Shown: positions 1 to 10,169 of the stretch, piece after piece
Numbering within the stretch: the first letter of the stretch is position 1
Layout of the letters: each line of letters begins with the position of its first letter
Assembly: GCF_002994745.2 (NCBI RefSeq)
Contig: NC_037091.1
Coordinates: 12,834,501 to 12,898,500 of the forward strand
Length of the DNA: 64,000 nucleotides
Direction of reading: 5' to 3'
Source of the DNA: Rosa chinensis
Taxonomy: Eukaryota > Streptophyta > Magnoliopsida > Rosales > Rosaceae
The notes under the pieces: generated by a model
Database searches by the model: none
Seen by the model: only the letters and a program-made list of their open reading frames with translations
Told to the model about the DNA's origin: nothing
Made by a program: the position numbers and the translations under genes

Positions 1-569
1 GGAGATAGAAGGAGGAAGAGTTGTGTTGGCGTCGTTTGAGCAGGATGAGTTGATTTTTTATTGTGTTTCTACCCTTTCTTAAAATGTACAAAAATTGACG
101 GAGGTCCGAATGTTAAATAAGAAGGTATGAATAGAACCACCTCTTAAAGCAAAAAGTATTGACTTTGGCAAAAAAAAAGAAAAACATTAAGGGTGCGGCT
201 ATTGACTGTGGGTACTGCAAATGGGTGAACTAAGTAAACTTGAAATGAAAAAATATATATAGGGTGAGAAAAAAATGTAGGGTGATCAAAGTAATTAGTA
301 GGGTAGAAATAGTCGTCGCACCCTAATTTTTATTTTCATAATTATATACACACGTAGTCTATGACTCTATATTCTGTGTCGTATGTCTAACAAAATTTAT
401 TGACATGACGTCTATCTGCCATTCCTTTAATTTTTAATTTTTTTTTATAATAATTTTGATATTTAATTTTTGTATCGTTAAGAACAATATACTACTCAAA
501 GAAGAATCTAATAAGTGTCTCAAAAATGGAGCTGGAGCAAAACAGATAATGATTCAATTATTTGACTGC
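1..569. other. AT-rich intergenic DNA
   Basis: I see no gene here. The stretch holds one small MITE (191-323) and otherwise AT-rich DNA up to the left border of copia element 1. The last five bases, actgc at 565-569, are the left target duplication of that element. Confidence 0.6.
191..323. mobile_element. Small PIF/Harbinger-like MITE
   Basis: The ends read GGGTGCGGCTATT on the left and, in reverse complement, GGGTGCGACGACTATT on the right, an imperfect terminal inverted repeat. Directly outside lie TAA at 188-190 and TAA at 324-326, the 3-bp target duplication typical of PIF/Harbinger elements. It is 133 bp long with no coding capacity. A 3-bp duplication in AT-rich DNA can occur by chance, so the class is tentative. 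Confidence 0.45.
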
Positions 570-766
570 TGTTAAAGGAAAAACACATTATGTGCCTTCG
601 TCAAAACAACTGACGAGGAGGGAATCAAGGAATTACAATCACAGCTCAATCAGCATTTAGTATCATTAATGTAATCGATATTTCCGTTGTAATTCTATCC
701 TTATATAAAGGGACTATGAAATTAAATGAGTAGACCAATTCCAATTCTCCCTCATTATTTCCAACA
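570..766 (+). repeat. 5' LTR of copia element 1
   Basis: It matches the 3' LTR at 7640-7833 closely to about position 747. After that the last ~20 bases diverge (ctccctcattatttccaaca against a T-rich ACTTTAACA ending). The primer-binding motif cgttatcagcac that follows the 5' LTR in elements 2, 3 and 5 is absent here. A TATA-like TATATAAAG lies near 703-711. The exact right border is therefore uncertain. Confidence 0.75.
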
Positions 767-2512
767 ACCAAATGGTAATATTCTGTACATTTTGAATTTG
801 ATTTTTTTTCTCTATAAATCTGAACTCTGTTTTTCTAGATAAAATTCTGTATTTTCTTCTGCATTGTATACAATCCACCTGCACCGGCGCTGCTCCCTGG
901 CCCCCGCGCTGCAGATCCCGCCTCTCAACCACGCCCACTCGGCCCCGTGCACGCCTCCCCACCTACCTGCAATGCGCGTTCGGGCCTGTGCCTTGCAGAC
1001 CGGCCTCAGCCTTGCCCTGCGCCTTGCAGCCTCCCATAGCGGGCCAGATCGACACCCATCCTCGCCTTTCATCCCAGCTGCAGCCTGCCTTGCAGCGGTA
1101 CCCGACCTCAGCACCTGCGAGAAAGCAACCAAAGGAAGAAGAAGCAGACGCAGAAGAAGATGGAAAGAGAAAGAAAAAAAAAGACAGAAGAAAGAAAAAG
1201 GCTTTGAGGCCCACAGAAAAAAAAAAAAAAAAACCTGTGACCCTGCCCAGAAAAGAAAAACTGCGGCCCAAACAAAAAAGAAGAAGAAAGAAACAGGCCG
1301 TGCGGCCCAGACAAAGAAAAAAAAAGAAAAATCAGGCCTCTGCGGCCCAGAACAGACAAAAAAAAAAAAAAAAAAGGCCTGCATCCCAAAGAAAAAAAGA
1401 AAAAAAACAAGTCCTGTGGCCCACTGCTAAAAAGAGAAAGGAAGAAGTCCAATTTTTCTGAAGCCCAAAAACATCGTTACGCACGTTTGCATCAACACGC
1501 GCGTGCGCTAGGATCGTTTTATTTTCTCCAAACTAAGTATGTTCTCTTTTATTTATTTAATTTCATATTATGGTATAATTAATTGTTTATAATTAGAACT
1601 TTTGAGCATGTTTAATTAGATAATATTGATTGTTTTTTTTTTTTTTAGCATGCCTTGTTATTTATGTTTAAGCATGCTTTATATTTTCTTGCTTATGTTT
1701 TTATTTATGAAATCTTAAGCATGTTTCGTGATTTTTATGCATGATATATTCTTGCTATTATTATGTGTAGTATATAATTTGTTGTATATTTGTGAAATTT
1801 GAGCATGCCATGTAGTTTATTTTTATATGCTATATTTAAATGTGCTATGATTATTTTTAGGGTTATTATCACAAATGGTACCTGAACTTATCCTCTATTT
1901 TATCGATGGTACCTGAACTTCAATTTTGATCACAACCAGTACCTGAACTTTTCGATTTTATTTTAAATGGTACCTAAGGCCACATTCGATCACTATTCCG
2001 GCCAAAAAAGCCAAATCTAAAAAAACAAAAAACAAAAAAACAAGTTCAATGTAAGTCTATAACCAAAAAATCATCACTATATATGATCACAACCCTCGAA
2101 ATCATCAAAAATCATCACTATGATCGCTTCCCATGCCGTTTTTAGTCATAATAGTGATCGGAGGTGGCTCTAGGTACCATTTAAAATAAAATCGAAAAGT
2201 TCGGGTACTGGTTGTGATCAAAATTGAAGTTCAGGTATCATCGATAAGATTGAGGTATAATTCAGGTACCATTTGTGATAATAACCCTTATTTTTAATGC
2301 AACATATCAATTCCGTTTTGCCATGATAATGAAAATTCATGCGCATTATCCATACACACTTACTGTGATAAAGCATTTTGACATAGCATCGAAAGAAAAA
2401 AATGTGACCATTACGAATCTTGGTCTTGAAATCTAATTCACATTTTTGGAAAATAATTTACGTGGATGTCTTTATGACTGCGTAATTTATATCTTCTCTC
2501 TTGTTTATGTAG
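767..2512 (+). other. Leader of copia element 1 with C-rich and A-rich segments
   Basis: There is no credible gene between the LTR and gag. Positions about 875-1120 are C-rich. Positions about 1126-1450 are A/G-rich, with long A runs punctuated by GGCCCA/TGCCCAG motifs. The apparent lysine-rich reading frames there come from base composition. Positions 1500-1859 and 2288-2512 are AT-rich and match the leaders of elements 3 and 5. A MITE (1860-2287) interrupts it. The end, tttatgtag, directly before the gag ATG could be a splice acceptor. Confidence 0.6.
1860..2287. mobile_element. MULE-type MITE nested in the copia leader
   Basis: A 428-bp element begins GGGTTATTATCACAAATGG and ends with the exact reverse complement. 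Inverted similarity extends inward for about 120 bp on each side, including GGTACC-containing blocks (around 1879-1978 and 2173-2270). It is flanked by a perfect 9-bp duplication, ttattttta, at 1851-1859 and 2288-2296, which points to the Mutator superfamily. The leaders of copia elements 3 (around 35170-35200, reverse) and 5 (around 55530-55560) lack it and show the unfilled site. It has no coding potential. Confidence 0.9.
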
Positions 2513-3487
2513 ATGGCTGATTCAACTCGACCTGAATTTGACATCTTGGACTCAGAAGGACTTGAGTACCACCGTTGGATTTCCGATGTAGAAACTGCCT
2601 TTGTGGCAAAAGACTACACTGCCACCATTACCGACCCCAAAGATGATGAACCATCTAATAAGGTGAAAACAAATGCCTTAATGTTTATGAGGTGACATAT
2701 TGATCCTAGCCTACGCTGGGAGTACCTTCAGTTGAAGACACCCAAAGAACTGTGGGATGCCCTTAAGGAACGTTTTGGGAACATTCATGACATTTTGCTC
2801 CCAGAACTGGCCGTTCAATGGAATGGAATCCGCTTGCTTGACTACAAAAGGGTCAATGACTTCAACAAGGACATGTTGCGCCTTAAGGCACGTCTCAATT
2901 TATGTGGAAGGGAAATCACAGAAGATGATATGATCTACAAGACTCTTACCACCTTTCCTACTTCAGCATTTATACTAGCGAGTCAGTATAAGTTGGAGTA
3001 TGACAACAAAAGAATCACAACCTTCAATAAGTTAATAAGCCTACTGCAAGTGGCTGAGAGACATAATCAGGTTCTCTCGAACAACAATGCCAGGCTCACT
3101 TGGACAAAGAAAATTCCCGATGCTAATTATGGAAAAATGAAAGGTGGAAAGAGCTCCAATGCAAGGGGGTTTAGACGTGCTGATCCCTACCCATGTGGCA
3201 ACAATGCACCACGTGGAAAGGGACATGGGGATCGTGGAAAAAAGATGCAAAAGGAAAGAGTTGACAATGAACCATGCTATAGGTGTGGATTCATTGGGCA
3301 TTGGTACAAGAACTGCCAAGCAAACAACAGAGTAGCAACCAATTACAAGAGGTATAGAGAGTCTAAAGAACAAGAGGCTCACTATATGGAAGAAAGAGGT
3401 CATGACCTAGACGTCAACCTTACAATTGCAGGCTTCAATGGCAAAGAGGAACTTGCTAAGTCAATGGATGCTCTCAATCTTGACTGA
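2513..3487 (+). pseudogene. gag: copia gag, element 1 (one nonsense codon)
   Basis: The gene encodes a retrotransposon capsid-nucleocapsid protein that would package element RNA in cytoplasmic particles. The frame from ATG 2513 runs to a stop at 3485-3487 (325 codons), broken only by TGA at 2693-2695 where element 5 has CGA. The N-terminal third matches the UBN2-type gag of plant copia elements (for example the block ELWDALKERFGN). A CCHC zinc knuckle, CYRCGFIGHWYKNC, lies in the C-terminal third. The start is preceded by the acceptor-like tttatgtag. It ends before a spacer that separates it from pol, so gag and pol are not one continuous frame. Confidence 0.88.
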
Positions 3488-3843
3488 TCTGCTTTATTCA
3501 TTTTATTTTCCATAGACAGTTGTGAAGGCATAATGCCTCATTTTTAATTAGACTATTATTTGGTTTTAAAGAATGGTTTGATGAATTAGATTTCTGAACA
3601 AAGACCTTGATTTGATTATCATTGGCTTATTAATAAATTTTGAATTTTATTCTGAAGCACTGAATTTATTCAAATTTATTTACTACACATATTTACATGG
3701 TTCGACATAGCACTATAAAGATGTAAAGCAATACATCTAGAGAAAAATTATTAGAATGAAAAGAATACCATTCTACGCAAATAGAAATACTCTAAAGAAT
3801 ATGAGCAATATTTTCTAAATACCCCTCCCATTTATTTGTAGGA
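3488..3843 (+). promoter_or_regulatory. gag-pol spacer ending in a splice-acceptor-like site
   Basis: This 356-bp AT-rich spacer is conserved in elements 3 and 5. It ends with a pyrimidine-rich stretch and tttatttgtag|gaATG just before pol. The same arrangement occurs in element 2 (ttcttttag at 24226-24234) and element 5 (atttgtag at 56825-56832). It could be the 3' part of an intron that joins gag to pol or exposes pol. The donor has not been identified; this is inference from position and sequence. Confidence 0.4.
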
Positions 3844-6800
3844 ATGAATGGAGGAGAACTTGAGTGCTTAATTGATAGTGGGACTACCCACACAATATTA
3901 AGAAATATGCAATTATTCATTGAATCAATAGCTTATAATTCATCTGTGACTACGATGATTGGATCATCACAAGTAATAAAAGGGCGAGGAACTGCCAAAT
4001 TTTTGATGCCTAATGGCACAACATTTCAAGTCACAGACGCTCTATATGCACCAAGAGCTAATCGAACCTTGTTAAGTTTCAAAGCTATTTATGCCAACGG
4101 TTATCCAGTAGAAACACACTGTGAGAACGGAACTGAATACGTTGATATTAACTCTATTGAATGTGGAAGGAAACACATTTTAGAGAAACTTATGAGTCAA
4201 TCTAGTGGACTATACCTCACTACGATTTAGATCATTGAATCCTATGCTGTCACCAACAATGAAATGTGGGACACTGACTCATACAGACTTTGGCATGACC
4301 ACCTAGGGCACCCCGGTAGTGATATGATGATCCGTATTTTAAAGAACTCATATGGACATCCCTTCTTTTGAGTGAAAAATAAAATGGGAGAAAACTCCGC
4401 CACACTGCAAAGTGTCGGTTCTAGTACTGCTCAAATGCAGCCATTGCCTTCTTAAGTACCATAAGCACTACCTCCCTCCCATTATGCCTCATTGACTATT
4501 TCAAAGGCACATCACTCGTTTCGCAAAGCCTGCTCTTTAGCAAAAACAGGATTGAGACCTTCCTATGCTAAAGATACAAAACAAAACATTCCATTCTTAC
4601 AAAGGATACAAAGAGATATATGTGGACCTATCCATCCAGAATGCGGACCATTCAAGTACTTTATGGTGGATGCTTCGATAATCTGGTCACATGTTGTTTT
4701 ATTGTCCACAAGAAATACTGCATTTGCAAAACTCCTAGCACAGATTATACGTTTAAGGGCTCACCACCCTGATCACCCTATCAAGTTTATAAGGCTTGAT
4801 AACGCTGGAGAGTTTACATCAAAAGCATTTGATGATTATTGCATGTCTATCGGGATCAATGTAGAGCATCCTGTACCCCATATACATACACAAAATGGTC
4901 TGGCAGAAGCCACCATCAAAAGGCTACAGATGGTGGTTAGGGCATTGGTTATGTGGACCAACCTGCCTATATCTGCATGGGGTTATGCAATATTGCACGC
5001 AACTTTACTCATTCGTTTTAGACCCACTGCTAGCCGACCATTTTCTGCGTACCAGTTGGTAACTGGATATGAGCTTGACATTTCAACAATTATCCGCTAT
5101 TTGGAGCCCTTGACAGGCGATCTCTTTACCGCTAGATTTGCGGATTGTCACTTTGATGAGACAGTTTTCCTGTCGTTAGGGGGAGATAGGAAAAAGGATT
5201 TTCCAAGGGAATGACAGGAATTGTCGTGGTTTGTCCCCACTCTATCTCATTTTGATCCCCGCACTTCACAAAGTGAAAATAAAGTGAAAAGAATAATCGA
5301 TCTTCAGAACGTAGCAGATTCGATGCCTGATGCGTTTACTGATATCGCAAAACTGACAAGATCACATATACCAGCTGCAAATATGCCTACAAGGTTAGAA
5401 GTCCCCAACAAGGGGCACGGTGCTGCAGATAGAGGCACTGCAACCACACTTAGTGGAAGTGTAGTTGAGGCTGTGGCTCCCCGAAGGAAGAGGGGGAGGC
5501 CACTTGGTTCGATTGACACTCACCCAAGGAAGAAGAGGGCGAGTAAGGCACAAACCGATCCATTAATCACCAATGTAGACAATCCCTCTCATGAGATTGT
5601 CTCTGATTATAGTTATGTCTATGAATCAATACTAGAGGACGCTCCGATGTTTGAAATGATTCTAGAGAACAAAGAAATCTCAATGGATTATGAGAGTGCG
5701 TATGAGTTGATAGAAAGATCTTCCATACACATTGATGATGTATTTGCATACACTGTTGCTCAAGAAATCATAGAGCACGATGATATCGAACCATGCTCTG
5801 TTGCAGAATGTCAACAAAGAGCAGATCGGCCTAAATGGAAGAAGCAATCCAGGAAGAATTAGATTCTCTGACAAAGAGACAGGTATTTGGTCAGGTAGTG
5901 CTAACCCCACCAAGTATAAAGCCTGTAGGACATAAATGAGTCTTTGTCAAAAAGCGTAATGAGAAGAATGAAGTCTTGATGTACAAGGCTCGTCTTGTGG
6001 CGCAAGGTTTCTCACAACGCCCTGGAATTGACTATGAGGAGACATACTCTCCCGTAATGGACGTTATAACATTCCGCTATTTAGTTAGCTTAGTAGTTTC
6101 CAAAGGATTGGAAATGCAGCTCATGGATGTGGTTACTGCATATCTCTATGGGGATCTAGATTCAAAGATATATATGAAAGTGCCTGATGGCCTTACATTA
6201 CCCAAGTCAAGTGACTCTAAACCACGGAGTGCGTTTGCAATTAGGTTGAAACGCTCACTTTACGGATTGAAACAATCCAGGCGGATGTGGTATACCCGTC
6301 TAAGTGACTACTTGATTGGGAAGGGATATAAGAACGATGAATTATGCCCCTGCGTATTCATAAAGAAAACAAGTTTCGGATTTGCAATTGTAGCAGTATA
6401 TGTCGATGATATGAACATAATAGGTACTCTTGATGAAATAAGAGAAACCGCGAGCTACTTGAAATCCGAATTTGAGATGAAGGATCTTGGGAAAACTCGA
6501 TTCTGTCTAGGCCTTGAACTAGAATACCGAGTTTGTGGAATACTAATCCACCAGTCTGCGTATGTCCAAAAGATGCTCAGGCGATTTAACATGGACAAAA
6601 CGCATCCTGCTAGCACTCCCATGATCGGTCGAAGTTTGGATGCAAAGAAAGATCAATTTCGTCCAAAGGAAGATGACGAAGAGGTGTTGGGAGCTGAAAT
6701 TCCCTATCTAAGTGCAGTAGGCACATTATTCTACTTAACCCAATGTACTCGACCAGACATTGCATTCTCAGTGAACTTGTTAGTTAGATTTAGCTCAGCG

Positions 6801-7437
6801 CCAACGCAGCGTCACTGGAATGGTATCAAGAACAATTTGCGATACCTAAAAGGAACCATTGACTTGGGACTGTTCTTTCCCTACAGAGAGACAAGAGGGA
6901 CCACAGATGGAACTGCAATCCCTAAAGGAAATGTTGATGGCGAAAACGCCAAAACGCCAAATGACGTTTTGGTCAGTTTTGCTGATACTGGATACGTCTC
7001 TGACCCACATAAAGATCATTCCCAAACTGGTTATGTATTAACCAATGGGAACACTACGATATCTTGGAGATCAACAAAGCGAACCCTTGTGGCTACCACC
7101 TCGAACCACTCAAAGATCATTGCTCTACATGAGGCGGTTCGTGAATGTGTATGGTTAAGAGCTATCATTACACATATTCGAGGGACTAGTGGTTTCCACT
7201 GAAGAGCCTACTTGCATTTATGAAAATAATGCAGCTTGCATCGAACAGATGAAGCTAGGTTATATTAAGGGTGATAACACAAAACATATATCGTCAAAGT
7301 TGTTCTACAATCAGTAACAACAGGCTTTCCTCAAGATTCAAGTGAATCAAGTAAGGTCTGAGGAGAATGTGGCAGATTTGTTCACTAAATCATTGCCCAA
7401 GGCCACATTTGAGAAACATGTGAAAAACATAGGAATT
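3844..7437 (+). pseudogene. pol: copia pol, element 1 (protease-integrase-RT-RNase H, broken)
   Basis: This is the retrotransposon polyprotein. From ATG 3844 the aspartic protease motif DSGTTHTI appears about ten residues in. The integrase H-H-C-C finger follows (WHDHLGHPG and RKACSLA), then the D-D-E core with LDNAGEFTS and HTQNGLAEA. Reverse transcriptase carries YVDDM near 6400, and RNase H carries the degenerate block KHISSKLFY near 7290. Lesions: in-frame stops near 4228, 4369, 4453, 5212 and 5860, a frameshift before 5976, loss of about 40 codons after integrase (jump near 5087), and further breaks at 7200-7340. It cannot make a functional polyprotein. Domain order places it in Ty1/copia. 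Confidence 0.9.
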
Positions 7438-7639
7438 AATGCAAGTATCAGGGGGAGGTGTAGACGTCAGGGGGAGTCTAACACACATGTCATCCTCAAA
7501 TGTAGAAGGTGCGTTGTGCTCTTTTCCTTCGACCAAGGTGTATTTTTTGTCCCACAGTGTTTTTATTGTTACTTGGCAAGGTTTTTAGTGAGACAACAAC
7601 GCATGCACCATTTCGTCTTTGACTTGGCACAAGGGGGAG
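7438..7639 (+). promoter_or_regulatory. Conserved 3' non-coding tail and polypurine tract, element 1
   Basis: After pol come two TCAGGGGGAG-type motifs about 20 bp apart (around 7448-7458 and 7468-7477). A block containing gtgctcttttccttcgacc and ggcaaggtttttagtgag follows, then the polypurine tract aagggggag at 7631-7639, abutting the 3' LTR. The tract is where plus-strand DNA synthesis is primed in LTR elements. The same layout is found in elements 2, 3 and 5. Confidence 0.75.
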
Positions 7640-7833
7640 TGTTAAAGGAAAAGCACATTATGTGCATTCGTCAAAGCAACTGACGAGGAGGGAATCAAGG
7701 AATTACAATCACAGCTCAATCAGCATTTAGTATCATTAATGTAATCGATATTTCCGTTGTAATTCTATTCTTATATAAATGGACTATGAAATGAAATGAG
7801 TAGACCGATTCCAATTGTCATTTTACTTTAACA
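7640..7833 (+). repeat. 3' LTR of copia element 1
   Basis: This 194-bp repeat starts TGTTAAAGG and ends TTTAACA. It follows the polypurine tract directly and is followed by the target duplication actgc. It is nearly identical to 570-747. Confidence 0.93.
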
Positions 7834-7985
7834 ACTGCTAATCAGAAAGAGAATTTTCCTTTGCCAAAAAAAAATATATATAAAAAATCAGAAAGATAAT
7901 TTATTTAGGGGAATGAATTAATACAAATCACATATGATAAACTAAGATTGTCAATATTAGGTTGATCCGGAGATAACCCATTCAA

Positions 7986-8387
7986 TTACGAACCATGCCA
8001 CAAATTACAGTCCCCACCCTGCAAACGAGGGCCGATTTCTCTTGGATTCCAAATGCACAATTCACGATCATCTCTTTTTTGGTCGTATATACATATTGAA
8101 ATATTCCACTTGAATTCCCAGACCATTGAAATCTGCAAAAGAATAATGTTGCAGTGAAGGGAATCAGACGAGGCCTAAACCTAAACTGATAGGTGTCTCC
8201 GTGATGGAGTAAGCGCTCTCCAATGTCGTCATCCTTGGATTTACAATGGACTGTGAGGTCTGGATTGCCGGGAAGGTTGTTGTTGATCAGAACTGTTACT
8301 AGTCGAGGGACTAGTGTTGTTATATATATAAACAAGTAGCAGCATCAAGAGCGCAATAAGAACATGACTGAAAGACGATGAACTCAT
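7986..8387 (-). pseudogene. S-protein homologue (SPH), frameshifted copy
   Basis: SPH proteins are small secreted plant proteins related to the poppy self-incompatibility ligand PrsS; most have no known partner. On the minus strand, ATG at 8387 opens a hydrophobic signal-peptide-like stretch (LIALLMLLLVYIY). The mature part continues in another frame, with LTVHCKSKDDDIG, TATLFFCRFQW and, after a second frame change near 8085, QKRDDRELCIWN and a final GGDC before a stop at 7986-7988. These are the conserved SPH blocks in order. The first shift falls in a TATATATATA run near 8320, so slippage is a likely cause. The gene would be of normal length (about 130 residues) without the shifts. It is probably dead; sequencing error cannot be excluded. 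Confidence 0.8.
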
Positions 8388-9233
8388 TTTTACTGGTGGA
8401 TATATGAATTAGAAATTTATAATAACAAATTACATATAATCATCCCCAAGTAACATGAAAATTAATATCATTCCTAATTTTTTTTTTTTTTATAGAATAT
8501 TTCCTAATTCTTCATGCAATATGTAAACGCTAATTGATTGGATTAATTAAATTACAACAGTGGATCGAGAAAATTAAGTGTAAAACTAATTAGATATTAT
8601 TCGATACACATTCGTCTGATTTTGATAACGTTTTCAACATATACATGCATATGCCACATTCCTTGGTTTAGGTATAACAAGGAAGCTAATTAAACAGCTT
8701 TCCAAAATATTTATCGTTCATTGCTACGTTATCATTATTAGAAATATGTGATAAACTCATTTGAAAGTGAATTGAATAGATCTAGGCATCCTGTCAATAT
8801 GTATCTCATCATATTCATGGACCAATTAAATTGGACAAAATTTGCAAACCACACATTTGTTTGAAAATTTGCACCATCTTTGTTGCAAACCACACATTAT
8901 TATTGTTTTTTGGAATGAGCTTAAATAGGAAGCAACTGAAGGACAAGAGAATGTTACTGATTAACCTTCATAAGAATATCAAATTAGTTAATCTTTTAGG
9001 GGATCAAATTGGCACCGTCTTTTTAGCAAAAAACCACACCCCCTGGTTTTGCACCATATTCGTTGTATACATACACATAGAAAATAACAGAGGGCTTGTC
9101 GATGAGTTGTGACATGTTTGTTGGTTATAATTCCAACATTGTAAATGTCATATGTTTGATTCTCACTAACATATGTAAGGGTAAGGTGAGCAAAGGGTTT
9201 TTTAATTAATTTTTTAATTTTTAATTTTTAAAA
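8388..9233. other. Intergenic DNA without a supported gene
   Basis: AT-rich DNA. Around 8838-9060 there are imperfect repeats of a phrase like 'ttgcaaaccacacat' and 'ttgcaccat'. A 93-codon frame at 8831-9112 has no recognisable domain and looks accidental. The last nine bases, tttttaaaa at 9225-9233, are the left target duplication of the Pack-MULE. Confidence 0.5.
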
Positions 9234-9584
9234 GGGAAAAATTTTGTTTAGTCCCTGTACTATGACTCTGTTATCGTTTCAGTCCCTGACATTCTAATTT
9301 AATCTGAAAAGTCCCTAAGGTAATAATTTTCGTCTAATAGGTCATCGCCATCCAATTATTCCGTTAACAAGATGACGTGGCACAAAGTTAGATGCCAACT
9401 CAGCGCCATGTAAGCGTGGTACATAGTAAAATGTCAAGAATAGCCCTGACTCTTCTTTCTATCCATACCTGTCCTGCACAACAACAATCACCCTTTTTAC
9501 ATCTTCCCCAATCGATCAAATCCCTAATTTTAGCCCAAAAATCTGAGAATCAGATTAGAACCCAATGCCCAACTTGGAACCAGA

Positions 9585-9974
9585 ATGAAACTGAAGCCGA
9601 GTACGGTGGAATATGGGTCGAACGTCGGTGGTCAGAGTGCCAGTGGTCTGGATCGAGGAACTAAGACGCGTCGGCATGAGAAGACGTCCAGGTGGTCTTT
9701 GAGCGTCAAGTCTGTAGCTCCATCCTCATCTTCAGCCACCACCAACTTCCTTATGCAATCATTCTCCTCTTCCGATCCAACTCCCTATTCTCTCACAAAA
9801 AAGAAAACTAGAGAGAGACCAAACCCCAGATTCACACACCCAATCAGAGAAGACATGGCTTCTTCTACTTTTAGCGGCGACGAAACTGCTCCCTTCTTCT
9901 ACTTCCTCAGCGCCGCTGCTGCTCTTGCCTTCTCCTTTAAGTCCTCCTCGATCTCCGATCCCTCGAAGCAGTGA
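9585..9974 (+). CDS. Chimeric frame with V-ATPase subunit c N-terminus (captured fragment)
   Basis: From ATG 9855 the frame reads ASSTFSGDETAPFF, then a run of AAAAL. This is the N-terminus of the plant vacuolar H+-ATPase 16-kDa proteolipid subunit c, which forms the proton-conducting ring of the V0 sector. Similarity stops after about 27 residues, inside the first membrane helix, and the frame ends at 9972-9974 after unrelated residues. The sequence before ATG 9855 looks like that gene's 5' leader. In the same frame an upstream ATG at 9585 would add 90 residues, giving a 129-residue hypothetical product. It cannot form a subunit c: the helices and the proton-binding glutamate are missing. 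Whether it is transcribed is unknown. Confidence 0.7.
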   Translation: MKLKPSTVEYGSNVGGQSASGLDRGTKTRRHEKTSRWSLSVKSVAPSSSSATTNFLMQSFSSSDPTPYSLTKKKTRERPNPRFTHPIREDMASSTFSGDETAPFFYFLSAAAALAFSFKSSSISDPSKQ

Positions 9975-10169
9975 GTTTGAGGACGATGGCTTGGGTCGAA
10001 GCGGTGACATGTGCTTCATCTTCTCTATCATACTTGTTGACTTGAACTCATTTTGAAAATGTGTTTCTGATTATGAGAATTTGTTAAAGGGATTCGAATC
10101 GAAATGTAAGGGCTTTGTTTTAATTAGGGAAGTGTTTGTGTTTATGAGGTGCAAATTGTTGTTGTCCAG

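Larger units (their letters stand above)
570..7833 (+). mobile_element. Ty1/copia retrotransposon, element 1 (family A)
   Basis: A full-length but defective copia element. It starts TGTTAAAGG at 570 and ends TTTAACA at 7833. The five bases outside each end are identical (actgc at 565-569 and 7834-7838). Inside, in order, are the 5' LTR, a long leader with C-rich and A-rich parts, gag with a CCHC knuckle, a gag-pol spacer, pol in copia order (protease, integrase, reverse transcriptase, RNase H), a polypurine tract and the 3' LTR. A MULE MITE is nested in the leader. Over the alignable ~180 bp the LTRs differ at about seven positions by eye. Gag has one nonsense codon, and pol has several stops, a frameshift and an internal deletion, so the element is not autonomous. 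Elements 3 and the 5' half of element 5 are the same family. Confidence 0.93.

Noticed and set aside
864..1461. Long lysine-rich reading frames on the plus strand and phenylalanine-rich frames on the minus strand
   Set aside because: They follow from A-rich and T-rich composition in the copia leader. All copies of the leader (22248-22600, 35512-36076, 51606-52208) give similar frames in more than one phase, with no shared protein.
8831..9112. 93-codon frame as a gene
   Set aside because: It contains repeated nucleotide phrases, has no signal peptide or domain, and lies in AT-rich intergenic DNA.
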